A DNA stretch of 7,488 nucleotides, taken from positions 1 to 7,488 of the forward strand of contig CANNNB010000113.1 in NCBI GenBank assembly GCA_947505995.1, in the 5' to 3' direction. Under the pieces are notes generated by a model. That model was not told where the DNA came from. It worked only from the letters and a program-made list of their open reading frames with translations, and did not search any database. Positions within the stretch are counted from its first letter, which is position 1; the number at the start of each line of letters is the position of its first letter. Origin of the DNA: Comamonadaceae bacterium (GTDB lineage: Bacteria > Pseudomonadota > Gammaproteobacteria > Burkholderiales > Burkholderiaceae). Shown here one piece after another: positions 1 to 6,874 of the stretch. A program made the translations under genes and the position numbers.

Positions 1-332
1 ACGGTCAAACTTTCCGAATTCCCTTTGAACTCATGCGTGTTTACTCGCCTTCAGCAGAAGTTCAAGGCCATGGTCCTGGGCAAGAGGTTTTGCAAACGGG
101 CAAGCGTGAAGTTGACGTTGTTGAACTGGCGCAGGTTGGCAATTACGCGGTTCAGCCTACTTTTTCAGATGGCCACAACAGCGGTATTTTTTCTTGGGAC
201 TATTTGTACCATTTGGGCTCAGATCAAGACGGCCTCTGGTCTCAGTACAACGAACGATTGCAGGCTGCAGGTGTGCAACGCGACGATCCCATGCCGGGCG
301 CATCAGGTGCTTCTTGTGGCCACTCTCACTGA
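1..332 (+). CDS. DUF971 (GBBH-like N-terminal domain) protein, 5' end cut by window
   Basis: This is the 3' part of a gene whose start lies upstream of the window; the reading frame begins at base 3 and gives about 109 residues before TGA at 330-332. The visible text FRIPFELMRVYSPSAEVQG, followed by GHGPGQEVLQTGKR and then FSDGHNSGIFSWDYLYHLG, is the conserved core of DUF971. DUF971 resembles the N-terminal domain of gamma-butyrobetaine hydroxylase, a small fold often linked to metal or Fe-S proteins. Its biochemical role as a stand-alone protein is not established. The C-terminus ends in SCGHSH, a Cys/His cluster that could bind metal (inference). The ATG at 33 is internal to the domain and is not the true start. 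ubiE starts 13 bases after the stop, so the two genes are probably co-transcribed. Family assignment is firm and function is unknown. Confidence 0.88.
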   Translation, partial: GQTFRIPFELMRVYSPSAEVQGHGPGQEVLQTGKREVDVVELAQVGNYAVQPTFSDGHNSGIFSWDYLYHLGSDQDGLWSQYNERLQAAGVQRDDPMPGASGASCGHSH

Positions 333-345
333 TTGGATTTAGAAA

Positions 346-1077
346 ATGAATTCAACCCATTTTGGTTTTAAAACCGTCGATGAGCAAGAGAAGGCCAAGC
401 ATGTCAGAGGTGTTTTTGATTCTGTAGCGTCCAAATACGACATCATGAATGACCTGATGTCTGCTGGCTTACACCGTGTTTGGAAAGCCTACACTTTGCA
501 GGTGGCCAACCTCAAAGAAGGCGACCAGGTGCTCGACATTGCAGGCGGTACGGGCGATTTGTCTTTGGCGTTCTCAAAAAAAGTGGGAACGACGGGTCGA
601 GTGGTTCACACTGACATCAATGAAGCCATGTTGCGAACAGGTCGCGATCGATTGGTGAACCAGGGCGTGATCTTGCCCACACTGGTCTGTGATGCTGAAA
701 AACTGCCATTTCCCAACGACCATTTCAACGTGGTGAGCGTGGCTTTTGGACTTCGCAACATGACGCACAAAGATTTGGCTTTGAAAGAGATGTGTCGAGT
801 TTTGAAGCCAGGGGGCAAACTTTTGGTTTTGGAATTCTCTAAAGTAGCCAAGCCCCTAGAAAAAGCCTACGACTGGTACTCCTTCAACATCTTGCCCCAA
901 TTGGGCAAGTGGGTTGCCGGAGACGATGCAAGTTACAGGTATTTGGCCGAATCGATTCGCATGCACCCAGGTCAGGAAGAGCTGAAAGCCCTTATGAAAA
1001 ATGCCGGATTTGGACATGCCGAATTTCACAACTTAAGTGCAGGGGTGGTAGCCTTGCATCTGGGTATTAAATGTTGA
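346..1077 (+). CDS. ubiE: Ubiquinone C-methyltransferase UbiE
   Basis: UbiE is an SAM-dependent methyltransferase that adds the ring C-methyl group to the polyprenyl-methoxy-benzoquinol intermediate of ubiquinone. The same family does the last methylation of menaquinone in organisms that make it. The 243-residue protein has the usual family length. It shows the first family signature [16 protein letters not shown] (residues 31-46), the SAM-binding motif [13 protein letters not shown] (62-73), an acidic ribose-binding position in HTDIN (88-92), and the second signature [15 protein letters not shown] (151-165). The C-terminus [11 protein letters not shown] also matches the family. The ATG at 346 is chosen because the N-terminus THFGFKTV matches known UbiE starts; the upstream GGA (335-337) is only a weak ribosome binding site. 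A DUF971 gene precedes it and a Tim44-domain gene follows after 31 bases. No defect is seen. Confidence 0.97.
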   Translation: MNSTHFGFKTVDEQEKAKHVRGVFDSVASKYDIMNDLMSAGLHRVWKAYTLQVANLKEGDQVLDIAGGTGDLSLAFSKKVGTTGRVVHTDINEAMLRTGRDRLVNQGVILPTLVCDAEKLPFPNDHFNVVSVAFGLRNMTHKDLALKEMCRVLKPGGKLLVLEFSKVAKPLEKAYDWYSFNILPQLGKWVAGDDASYRYLAESIRMHPGQEELKALMKNAGFGHAEFHNLSAGVVALHLGIKC

Positions 1078-1108
1078 TTGGTTTTTTCTGAACTTTTCGG
1101 AGCTTGTT

Positions 1109-2128
1109 GTGAACAATTTTTTCGGCTTAATCTTGACTTTGGTTCTGGCCTTTAGCAGTTTGAACGCTGAGGCTGCTCGTCGCATGGGCGGCGGCAAATC
1201 TACTGGCCAACAGTCCAATAACGTCACGCAACGTGAAGCGGTTAAACCTGCGGCACCTAGCCAAGCGGCGGCGGCCAAACCAGCAACCCCTGCTGCGGCA
1301 CCAGCTGCGCCTGCTAAACGTCCATGGGGTGCCATGCTGGGTGGCTTGGCTGCTGGATTGGGATTGGCTTGGTTGGCAAGCAGCCTAGGCATGGGTGAAG
1401 CTTTTGGCAACATGCTCATGTTTGCCTTGCTGGCCATGGTGGCGGTGGGGGTGATTGGTTACTTCTTGCGCTCACGCAAAGGCGGTGCTGCTCAGCAGCA
1501 GGGAGGCCTAGCCTACCAAGGTGCTGGTCAAACAGCCGAATCACCTGCAACCGTGCGACAGTACAACCCTGAAAAAGTCGGCAACGACGCTTCAGCCCGG
1601 CCTTGGGAAACGCAAGAAACGCGCTTTGACCCAACGCCTGCTGGAAATACGCAAGCTTCCACTCACGCTGGTGGCTCTATGATCGGTTCTGCCATTGGCG
1701 GCTCTGAGGCTACAGCGCTTCAGGGCACACAAAGCTGGAGCGTTCCAGAAGGCTTTGACAGTGGAAGCTTTGTTGAGGCTGCCAAACGCAATTTCATTAC
1801 TTTGCAAGACGCTTGGGACCGAGCCGACATGGGCTCACTCAAGGCCATGATGACAGACGGCATGTTGTCTGAAATCAAGAGCCAATTGGCAGAACGGGAA
1901 GCCAATTTCCCAGGACAGCCTAACAAAACCGAAGTCCTTAAGTTGGAGGCTCAATTGCTAGGCATAGAAGAGCTGCCAGAGGTTTACATGGCAAGCATTG
2001 AATTCAACGGTGTGATCCGTGAAGAGCCTTCTTCAGAGGCTAGCGCCTTCCGTGAAGTTTGGAATATGACCAAACCCAGAAATGGCAACAGCGGCTGGTT
2101 GGTGGCTGGTGTACAAGCCCTGCAATAA
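1109..2128 (+). CDS. Tim44-domain membrane/secreted protein
   Basis: This is a 339-residue protein starting at GTG 1109, with the ribosome-binding-like CGGAGC at 1098-1103. The start is supported because it gives a clean N-terminal signal sequence (residues 1-22, NNFFGLILTLVLAF then SSLNAEA). A low-complexity Ala/Pro linker follows (about 45-70). Two hydrophobic segments come next (about 75-93 and 101-120), the second followed by basic RSRK. A Gln/Gly/Ser/Thr-rich linker runs from about 125 to 210, and a C-terminal Tim44-like domain covers about 215-339 (FVEAAKRNFITLQDAWDRAD; LLGIEELPEVYMASIEFNG; VREVW-type end FREVWNMTKP). Tim44 domains in mitochondria act at the inner membrane in protein import; bacterial versions have no settled job. 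Here the gene lies between ubiE and ubiJ, which suggests a role at the membrane linked to quinone synthesis, but that is inference from position only. Confidence 0.88.
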   Translation: MNNFFGLILTLVLAFSSLNAEAARRMGGGKSTGQQSNNVTQREAVKPAAPSQAAAAKPATPAAAPAAPAKRPWGAMLGGLAAGLGLAWLASSLGMGEAFGNMLMFALLAMVAVGVIGYFLRSRKGGAAQQQGGLAYQGAGQTAESPATVRQYNPEKVGNDASARPWETQETRFDPTPAGNTQASTHAGGSMIGSAIGGSEATALQGTQSWSVPEGFDSGSFVEAAKRNFITLQDAWDRADMGSLKAMMTDGMLSEIKSQLAEREANFPGQPNKTEVLKLEAQLLGIEELPEVYMASIEFNGVIREEPSSEASAFREVWNMTKPRNGNSGWLVAGVQALQ

Positions 2129-2146
2129 TTTAAAGACATTATGTGA

Positions 2147-2172
2147 GAGAGGCTGGCACGGGCCAGTCTTTC
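2147..2172 (+). other. Imperfect hairpin between the Tim44 gene and ubiJ
   Basis: The bases AGGCTGGC (2150-2157) and GCCAGTCT (2162-2169) pair as an 8-bp stem with one G-U and a 4-base loop. Pairing can extend outward to 2147/2172 with one more G-U. Only three T residues follow the core stem, and they are partly in the extended stem, so this is not a good intrinsic terminator. It may be a weak attenuator or an mRNA processing/stability element just before the ubiJ translation start, or chance. Confidence 0.3.
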
Positions 2173-2189
2173 GTGAATAATTGGGGGCT

Positions 2190-2738
2190 ATGGCAACACA
2201 GTCCCCTTTTTCATTTGTGGGCGAAGCGCTTGAGCAATTCGTCACCCACTCCCACCCCCCAGTTTGGGTCATGGATGAGACCATCAATCGTTTGGTTTTG
2301 TTTTTGAATCACGTCATAGTCCATGAACCTGAAGCGCAAAATAGGCTCATGCGTCAAAAGGGCCGCTGCATTCAACTGCAATGGCAAGACAAGCTCATTC
2401 AGCTCTCACCCACGCCAGCGGGTTTGTTGGAGCGTGTCAATGAACAAAAATTTGACCTCAAATTAAGTCTCACAGATGCATCCCCCTTGGCCATGGCTTC
2501 GGCTATTTTGAAAGGCGAAAAGCCGGGTGTTCACATCGAAGGTGACGTTCAATTGGCGGCCGAAGTGAATTGGTTAATTGACCATGTGCGCTGGGATTAC
2601 GAGGAAGACTTGTCTCAATTGTTGGGTGACGCTGTTGCCAATTCTTTGGTTTCAGTGGGCCGGCAAGCCTTTCTGGCCATGCAGCAATTTATTCGCAAAT
2701 CTGCACCCTCTGACAATCTCCACAGGACCGCCCCATGA
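2190..2738 (+). CDS. ubiJ: Ubiquinone biosynthesis accessory factor UbiJ (SCP2 domain)
   Basis: UbiJ is an accessory protein of aerobic ubiquinone synthesis. In E. coli its SCP2-type domain binds lipid, and it organises the soluble Ubi complex together with UbiK. The protein here is 182 residues. The N-terminal half has the SCP2-like fold features: an early helix ending in LNHVIVHEP, the strand text [16 protein letters not shown], and then the [14 protein letters not shown] region. The family-typical segment [21 protein letters not shown] lies near 129-149. I chose the ATG at 2190, with GGGGG at 2183-2187 as a close ribosome binding site. An in-frame TTG at 2181 would add three residues but has no ribosome binding site in front of it. 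The stop codon overlaps the ubiB ATG (ATGA, 2735-2738), so translation of the two is probably coupled. The fused order with ubiB makes the assignment firm, although SCP2 domains diverge strongly. Confidence 0.92.
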   Translation: MATQSPFSFVGEALEQFVTHSHPPVWVMDETINRLVLFLNHVIVHEPEAQNRLMRQKGRCIQLQWQDKLIQLSPTPAGLLERVNEQKFDLKLSLTDASPLAMASAILKGEKPGVHIEGDVQLAAEVNWLIDHVRWDYEEDLSQLLGDAVANSLVSVGRQAFLAMQQFIRKSAPSDNLHRTAP

Positions 2739-4306
2739 ACCGAATTTTTCGGGGCACATTCATTTTGTGGACGGTCTGGTGGTTTGGCCTGCATGAGTTG
2801 GTACTGTCTAACTTCAATCAACCACTGTTGAAAATTTTGTCGCGCGCGCTCACTTTGGGGCGTGTTTACAAATCCTCACGTGGCGAGCGCCTCCGACTGG
2901 CCCTTGAACAACTGGGACCCATTTTTGTGAAGTTTGGGCAAGTTATGTCCACGCGCAGAGACTTGTTGCCCGACGACATTGCCAATGAACTGGCCAAGCT
3001 TCAAGACAGAGTGCCACCCTTTAGCTCAGACATTGCCGTGGCCACCATAGAGCGAGCATTTGGACGCTCAGTGTCTGAAATTTTCGAGTCTTTCGACCAT
3101 GTTCCCGTGGCCAGTGCCTCGATTGCGCAGGTCCACTTTGCGTTGTGGAAAAACAAAGAAGGCGTCGTTCAAGAGGTGGCTGTCAAAGTCTTGCGGCCCA
3201 ATATGCTACCGGCCATTGAAAAAGATTTGAATCTGATGCGCATGATGGCTGGCTGGCTTGAAAAACTCAGCGCAGATGGCAAGCGCCTCAAACCCCGTGA
3301 AGTGGTTGCCGAGTTTGACAAACATTTGCACGATGAACTGGATTTGGTTCGAGAGGCCGCCAATGGCGCACAGCTTCGTCGGAACATGCAAAGTTTGAAC
3401 TTGGTTTTAATTCCAGAGATGTATTGGGATTACTGCCACCCCGAAGTGATCGTCATGGAGCGCATGAAGGGCGTGCCTATCAGTCAAGTAGATGCTTTGC
3501 GCGCTGCCGGTGTTGACATTCCGCAGTTGGCGAAGGATGGCGTGACGCTTTTTTTCACACAAGTGTTTCGCGATGGCTTTTTCCATGCAGACATGCACCC
3601 TGGCAATATTCAAGTCAGTATTGAGCCAGAAACGATGGGCCGCTACATTTCCCTTGACTTCGGCATTGTGGGCACCCTCACTGAATACGACAAAGAGTAT
3701 TTGGCGCAAAACTTCAGCGCTTTTTTCAGACGCGACTACAAGCGTGTGGCCGAGTTGCACATTGAATCGGGTTGGGTGCCCAGCCATACCCGAGTGGATG
3801 AATTGGAGTCGGCCATTCGGTCCGTGTGTGAACCGTACTTTGATCGGCCTCTGAAGGAAATTTCCTTGGGCATGGTGCTTTTGCGTTTGTTCCAAACATC
3901 TCGCCGTTTCAATGTGGAAGTTCAGCCGCAATTGGTTTTGTTGCAAAAAACCTTGCTCAACATTGAAGGCCTAGGTCGGCAGCTAGACCCCGAGCTCGAT
4001 TTGTGGAGCACCGCCAAACCCTTTCTAGAGCAGTGGATGATTGACCAGGTGGGGCCCAAAAGATTTTTCCAGCAATTGCGAGAGCAAGCACCTCAATATG
4101 CCAAAATCTTGCCTCAGTTGCCACGTTTGGTGCATGACTTTTTAAAGCATTCGTCCACCAGTTCGCAAGACCGAAATCAACTCAATGCTTTGTTAGCAGA
4201 GCAACAACGAACCAATAGATTGTTGCAGGCCATTGTTTATGTGGTCATCGGGTTTGTATCGACCCTCATCGTGCTACAAGCATTCGAAAGATTTCACCAA
4301 ATCTAA
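2735..4306 (+). CDS. ubiB: ABC1/ADCK-family ubiquinone biosynthesis protein UbiB
   Basis: UbiB is an atypical protein-kinase-like membrane protein needed for ubiquinone synthesis. Family work points to ATPase activity and lipid-intermediate handling rather than protein phosphorylation. The 523-residue protein shows the family's KxGQ motif (KFGQ, 66-69) in the N-terminal extension. It has the Ala-rich loop replacing the Gly-rich loop ([10 protein letters not shown], 125-134), the ATP lysine in VAVKV (K151), the ExD motif in [10 protein letters not shown] (201-210), the catalytic-loop equivalent HADMHPGN (284-291), and the DFG metal-binding motif (308-310). All key residues are intact. A hydrophobic C-terminal segment (about 497-516) anchors it to the membrane. 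AGGA at 2724-2727 inside ubiJ is a well-spaced ribosome binding site, and the ATG overlaps the ubiJ stop. The protein is shorter than E. coli UbiB (546 residues), and the loss is at the C-terminal membrane end. Confidence 0.97.
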   Translation: MNRIFRGTFILWTVWWFGLHELVLSNFNQPLLKILSRALTLGRVYKSSRGERLRLALEQLGPIFVKFGQVMSTRRDLLPDDIANELAKLQDRVPPFSSDIAVATIERAFGRSVSEIFESFDHVPVASASIAQVHFALWKNKEGVVQEVAVKVLRPNMLPAIEKDLNLMRMMAGWLEKLSADGKRLKPREVVAEFDKHLHDELDLVREAANGAQLRRNMQSLNLVLIPEMYWDYCHPEVIVMERMKGVPISQVDALRAAGVDIPQLAKDGVTLFFTQVFRDGFFHADMHPGNIQVSIEPETMGRYISLDFGIVGTLTEYDKEYLAQNFSAFFRRDYKRVAELHIESGWVPSHTRVDELESAIRSVCEPYFDRPLKEISLGMVLLRLFQTSRRFNVEVQPQLVLLQKTLLNIEGLGRQLDPELDLWSTAKPFLEQWMIDQVGPKRFFQQLREQAPQYAKILPQLPRLVHDFLKHSSTSSQDRNQLNALLAEQQRTNRLLQAIVYVVIGFVSTLIVLQAFERFHQI

Positions 4307-4310
4307 GGAG
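4305..4310 (+). promoter_or_regulatory. Ribosome binding site for the symporter, overlapping the ubiB stop codon
   Basis: AAGGAG at 4305-4310 is a near-perfect Shine-Dalgarno sequence, seven bases before the GTG at 4318. It shares two bases with the ubiB TAA (4304-4306). It fixes the rare GTG start and suggests that ribosomes finishing ubiB can restart on the symporter. Confidence 0.85.
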
Positions 4311-4317
4311 TGTTGCT

Positions 4318-5766
4318 GTGTTATTGACATTGGTCATCGCCTATTTACTCGTCACCATTGCCATTGGTTTGGTCGCCGCCAAGCGCGTTAAAAGCTCAGC
4401 TGACTTTGCTATTGCAGGCCGCCATTTGCCACTGGCCATGATTGTGACCACCACCTTTGCCACATGGTTTGGCTCTGAAACAGTTTTGGGCATCCCTGCC
4501 AAATTTGTCAACAGTGGATTGAACGGCGTGGTCGAAGACCCGTTTGGTGCAGGCAGTTGTTTGATTTTGGTGGGGCTGTTTTTTGCCGGCAAGTTGTACC
4601 GGATGAATTTGCTCACCATCAGCGACTATTACCGAGAGCGGTATGGTCGCTCTGTTGAGGTTATTTGCTCCATCATCATCATGGTGAGCTATTTGGGCTG
4701 GGTTTCGGCCCAAGTCACAGCGCTGGGCTTGGTGTTTAATTTGTTGTCAGATGGCGTGATCAGCATGCCGTTGGGCATGACCATTGGTGTGGTTTCGGTG
4801 CTGGCCTACACCTTGTTTGGTGGCATGTGGTCCGTGGCCATCACGGACTTCATGCAAATGATCATTTTGGTTGTGGGTTTGGCGACGCTGGCGGTGTATG
4901 CGGGTGATCAAGCAGGTGGTGCAGACAAAGTCATCGCCTTGGCCGTCAGCCAAGACCTGTTCAAGTTTTTGCCTGAACCCAACATGAAAGATATTTTGTT
5001 TTTCGTGGCGGCCGCCATCACCACCATGTTTGGCTCTATTCCGCAACAAGACGTTTTTCAACGGGTGATGTCTGCCAACAGTTTGAATGCGGCCACCAAG
5101 GGCCCCATCATTGGCGGCATTTGCTACATCTTGTTTGCTTTTGTGCCCATGTTTTTGGTTGTCAGCGCTTTGATCATCATGCCTGAACAGGCCGCTCAAC
5201 TCATTCAAGAAGATCCTCAAAAGGTTTTACCAACCTTGGTCATGACACAAATGCCATTTGTCATGCAGGTGCTGTTTTTTGGTGCTTTGTTATCGGCCAT
5301 CAAGTCCTGTGCGTCTGCCACTTTGCTAGCGCCCAGCGTCACATTCACTGAAAATATTTGGCGACAGTTTTATCCGCATCAGGGCGATAAGCAGTCCTTG
5401 TTGGCCATGCGAGTGACGGTTTTGGTTTTCAGCGCCTTGGTTTTGCTCTATGCCATTCAAATGCAAGGTAGTTCCATCTATGAAATGGTTTCCGGTGCTT
5501 ACCAAGTCACTTTGGTGGGTGCCTTCATTCCCTTGCTGTTTGGGCTTTATTGGGCAAAAGCCACCACCCAAGGTGCTATTTTCTCCATTGCATTGGGATT
5601 GCTGACATGGCTTATCTGCCTCATGACACCCGTTGGCGAAGAATTTCCAGCCCAGTTAGCGGGTGTTTTGGCCAGCTTGGCGGGCATGCTCATTGGCTCT
5701 TTAGCGCCCCAAGCGCTGAAAAACAAGCACGGCGCCCACCATGTTTTGCAAGGGACCCACCTATAA
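4318..5766 (+). CDS. Sodium:solute symporter (SSS family)
   Basis: This is a 482-residue inner-membrane transporter of the SSS family (PutP/PanF superfamily; LeuT-like fold), which uses the sodium gradient to import a small solute. The whole length is rich in hydrophobic segments, consistent with about 12-13 membrane helices. Family landmarks are the AGRHLPLAMIVTTTFATWFG region leading into the second helix (33-52), ISDYYRERYG (101-110) in a cytoplasmic loop, the classic SSS signature around LAYTLFGGMWSVAITDFMQ (162-180), and the TM8 motif ALLSAIKSCASATLLAPS (323-340). The start is GTG with a strong ribosome binding site. The gene begins 11 bases after ubiB, so it is likely in the same transcript; no functional link with ubiquinone is implied by the family. 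The substrate cannot be told from the sequence; candidates in the family include proline, pantothenate and short organic acids. The TM8 sodium-site residues depart from PutP (see findings). Confidence 0.93.
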   Translation: MLLTLVIAYLLVTIAIGLVAAKRVKSSADFAIAGRHLPLAMIVTTTFATWFGSETVLGIPAKFVNSGLNGVVEDPFGAGSCLILVGLFFAGKLYRMNLLTISDYYRERYGRSVEVICSIIIMVSYLGWVSAQVTALGLVFNLLSDGVISMPLGMTIGVVSVLAYTLFGGMWSVAITDFMQMIILVVGLATLAVYAGDQAGGADKVIALAVSQDLFKFLPEPNMKDILFFVAAAITTMFGSIPQQDVFQRVMSANSLNAATKGPIIGGICYILFAFVPMFLVVSALIIMPEQAAQLIQEDPQKVLPTLVMTQMPFVMQVLFFGALLSAIKSCASATLLAPSVTFTENIWRQFYPHQGDKQSLLAMRVTVLVFSALVLLYAIQMQGSSIYEMVSGAYQVTLVGAFIPLLFGLYWAKATTQGAIFSIALGLLTWLICLMTPVGEEFPAQLAGVLASLAGMLIGSLAPQALKNKHGAHHVLQGTHL

Positions 5767-5767
5767 T
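5762..5767 (+). promoter_or_regulatory. Candidate sigma-70 -10 box (TATAAT) before the FmdB gene
   Basis: A perfect TATAAT spans the last bases of the symporter stop codon region, 37 bases before the FmdB ATG. No convincing -35 box lies 16-18 bases upstream (the bases there read CCATGT or close to it), and no TG extension precedes it. A start near 5774 would give a 5' leader of about 30 bases. The perfect match and its position in a short gap are the only support. Confidence 0.4.
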
Positions 5768-5802
5768 TGAAGGTTTTGTGATTGCAACTCGAGAACCTTC
5801 AA
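5767..5802 (+). repeat. Perfect 9-bp inverted repeat directly before the FmdB start codon
   Basis: TTGAAGGTT (5767-5775) is exactly reverse-complementary to AACCTTCAA (5794-5802). Two further inner pairs (T-G, T-A) give an 11-bp stem with a 14-base loop. The right arm ends one base before the ATG at 5804 and occupies the place where a ribosome binding site would be; no clear Shine-Dalgarno is seen there. No T-run follows, so it is not an intrinsic terminator. It may be a regulator-binding site or an mRNA structure that controls FmdB translation. Confidence 0.55.
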
Positions 5803-5803
5803 C

Positions 5804-6151
5804 ATGCCCATCTACGCCTACAAGTGTGATTCCTGTGGCCATGCCAAGGATGTTTTGCAAAAAATGTCAGATGACCCCCTGACAAAATGCCCTTCCTGTG
5901 GTGCGCCTTCTTTCAATAAACAACTGACAGCCGCTGGTTTCCAGCTCAAGGGCTCAGGGTGGTACGCCACTGATTTCAAAGGTGGATCGTCCGGTACTGC
6001 TGCGCCTGCTGCTGCTGCCGACGCTGTGAGTTCGACCCCTGCAGATGCAGGCGCATCGAAGCCCTCAGATGCTGGCAGCGCTAAGCCAGCGTCCGATACA
6101 AGTGCAGCATCGGTGTCTACTGCTTGTGCCGCTTCATGCGCTTGCCATTGA
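5804..6151 (+). CDS. FmdB-family zinc-ribbon protein
   Basis: This is a small protein of 115 residues with the FmdB/CxxC_CXXC_SSSS regulatory domain at its N-terminus. The start MPIYAYKCDSCGHAKDVLQ is diagnostic. Four cysteines, C8, C11, C29 and C32, form the zinc ribbon (CxxC...CPSC). GSGWYATDFKGG (50-61) is also typical of the proteobacterial branch. A low-complexity Ala/Ser/Asp/Pro/Lys tail (about 62-103) follows, and the end is a second small Cys cluster, CAASCACH (108-115). FmdB was named for a proposed regulator of formamidase in Methylophilus, but the general role of the family is unproven. The gene begins 37 bases after the symporter and is followed after 10 bases by a DUF502 gene. 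This FmdB-DUF502-aspS order is, from memory, common in Burkholderiales. Assignment is firm and function is open. Confidence 0.92.
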   Translation: MPIYAYKCDSCGHAKDVLQKMSDDPLTKCPSCGAPSFNKQLTAAGFQLKGSGWYATDFKGGSSGTAAPAAAADAVSSTPADAGASKPSDAGSAKPASDTSAASVSTACAASCACH

Positions 6152-6161
6152 GGTTCAAAGA

Positions 6162-6827
6162 ATGAATTTAAAAATCCGCCATTACCTCTTGACTGGCTTG
6201 CTGGTCTGGTTGCCCATGGGCGTGACCGTGTGGCTGCTAACCTGGTTGGTTGGTACCATGGACGGCATTTTCTTGGCCGTTTTAGGGGCACTCGATGCCG
6301 TGGTTCCTGGCATGCACAACGTTGCGGAATCATTGCGGCACATGCCTGGCTTAGGTGTGATCTTGGTAGCCCTTGTTATCTACTTCACAGGTTTATTTGT
6401 GACCAATATTTTTGGTCAATGGTTGCTGCGTCAGTGGTCCAAGGTCATTACTCGAATTCCCGTGGTGAACAGTATTTACTCCAGCGTGAAGCAAGTGGCA
6501 GACACTTTGTTTTCTGGCAGTGGCAACGCTTTTTCTAAAGCACTGTTGGTTCAATACCCGCATCAGGGTTCTTGGACCATTGCATTCTTAACGGGCGCGC
6601 CCGGTGGCCAAGTGGCCCGCCACTTGCCCAGCGATTGCGTCAGTGTGTATGTGCCCACCACGCCCAACCCAACCTCTGGCTTCTTTCTGATCATGCCCAA
6701 AGCCAATGTGGTGGAGTTGGACATGACTGTTGACGATGCCCTCAAATACATCATCTCGATGGGTGTGGTGGTACCAGGCGGCCCCGATGCCTTGCCGGTT
6801 AAATCGGAAACCGCCCCATCTGTTTGA
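6162..6827 (+). CDS. DUF502 family membrane protein
   Basis: This is a 221-residue protein of the DUF502 family (related to plant LIKE COV proteins), predicted to sit in the inner membrane. Two hydrophobic segments are visible: residues about 8-30 (YLLTGLLVWLPMGVTVWLLTW) and about 63-85. The conserved family segment IPVVNSIYSSVKQVADTL lies at 99-116. The soluble C-terminal part follows, including GAPGGQ (145-150), VYVPTTPNPTSGFF (162-175) and the MGVVVPGG end (200-207). I use the ATG at 6162, preceded by GAGG at 6150-6153 that overlaps the FmdB stop. The open frame extends upstream to 6045, but that part lies inside the FmdB gene and does not look like a membrane-protein start. The function of the family in bacteria is not established. 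The tight spacing to FmdB makes them one operon. Confidence 0.93.
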   Translation: MNLKIRHYLLTGLLVWLPMGVTVWLLTWLVGTMDGIFLAVLGALDAVVPGMHNVAESLRHMPGLGVILVALVIYFTGLFVTNIFGQWLLRQWSKVITRIPVVNSIYSSVKQVADTLFSGSGNAFSKALLVQYPHQGSWTIAFLTGAPGGQVARHLPSDCVSVYVPTTPNPTSGFFLIMPKANVVELDMTVDDALKYIISMGVVVPGGPDALPVKSETAPSV

Positions 6828-6874
6828 ATTGGCTCTTTGCCAACTGAATATTTTCAATTGAAAGAACTTCTTCC

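Noticed and set aside
1078..1092. T-run (GGTTTTTTCTG) after ubiE as a possible terminator
   Set aside because: No GC-rich stem precedes the T-run, and the next gene's start is only about 20 bases away.
1033..1437. 134-codon open frame on the minus strand rich in Ala/Pro/Met
   Set aside because: It lies opposite the Tim44 gene's GC-rich low-complexity and membrane segments and resembles no family; it is a compositional shadow.
3407..3946. 179-codon minus-strand open frame inside ubiB
   Set aside because: It is antisense to the conserved UbiB core, has a Gln/His-rich composition typical of reverse-frame translation, and shows no recognisable domain.
4747..5220. 157-codon minus-strand open frame inside the symporter
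   Set aside because: It is very rich in His, Gln, Asn and Asp, which is the reverse-complement signature of membrane-helix codons; not a gene.
6045..6161. Upstream extension of the DUF502 frame by 39 codons
   Set aside because: The extension lies wholly within the end of the FmdB gene and its stop region and has no family similarity; the ATG at 6162 has a suitable ribosome binding site and gives the family's normal N-terminus.
5818..6333. 171-codon minus-strand open frame across FmdB and the DUF502 start
   Set aside because: It overlaps two well-supported genes on the other strand and shows no domain.
6828..6874. Small hairpin TTGGC-TCTTT-GCCAA (6829-6843) and the palindrome TTTCAATTGAAA (6852-6863) before aspS
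   Set aside because: The stem is only five pairs with no T-run, and the palindrome is short and AT-rich; neither supports a terminator or operator call. No convincing -35/-10 pair was found either.
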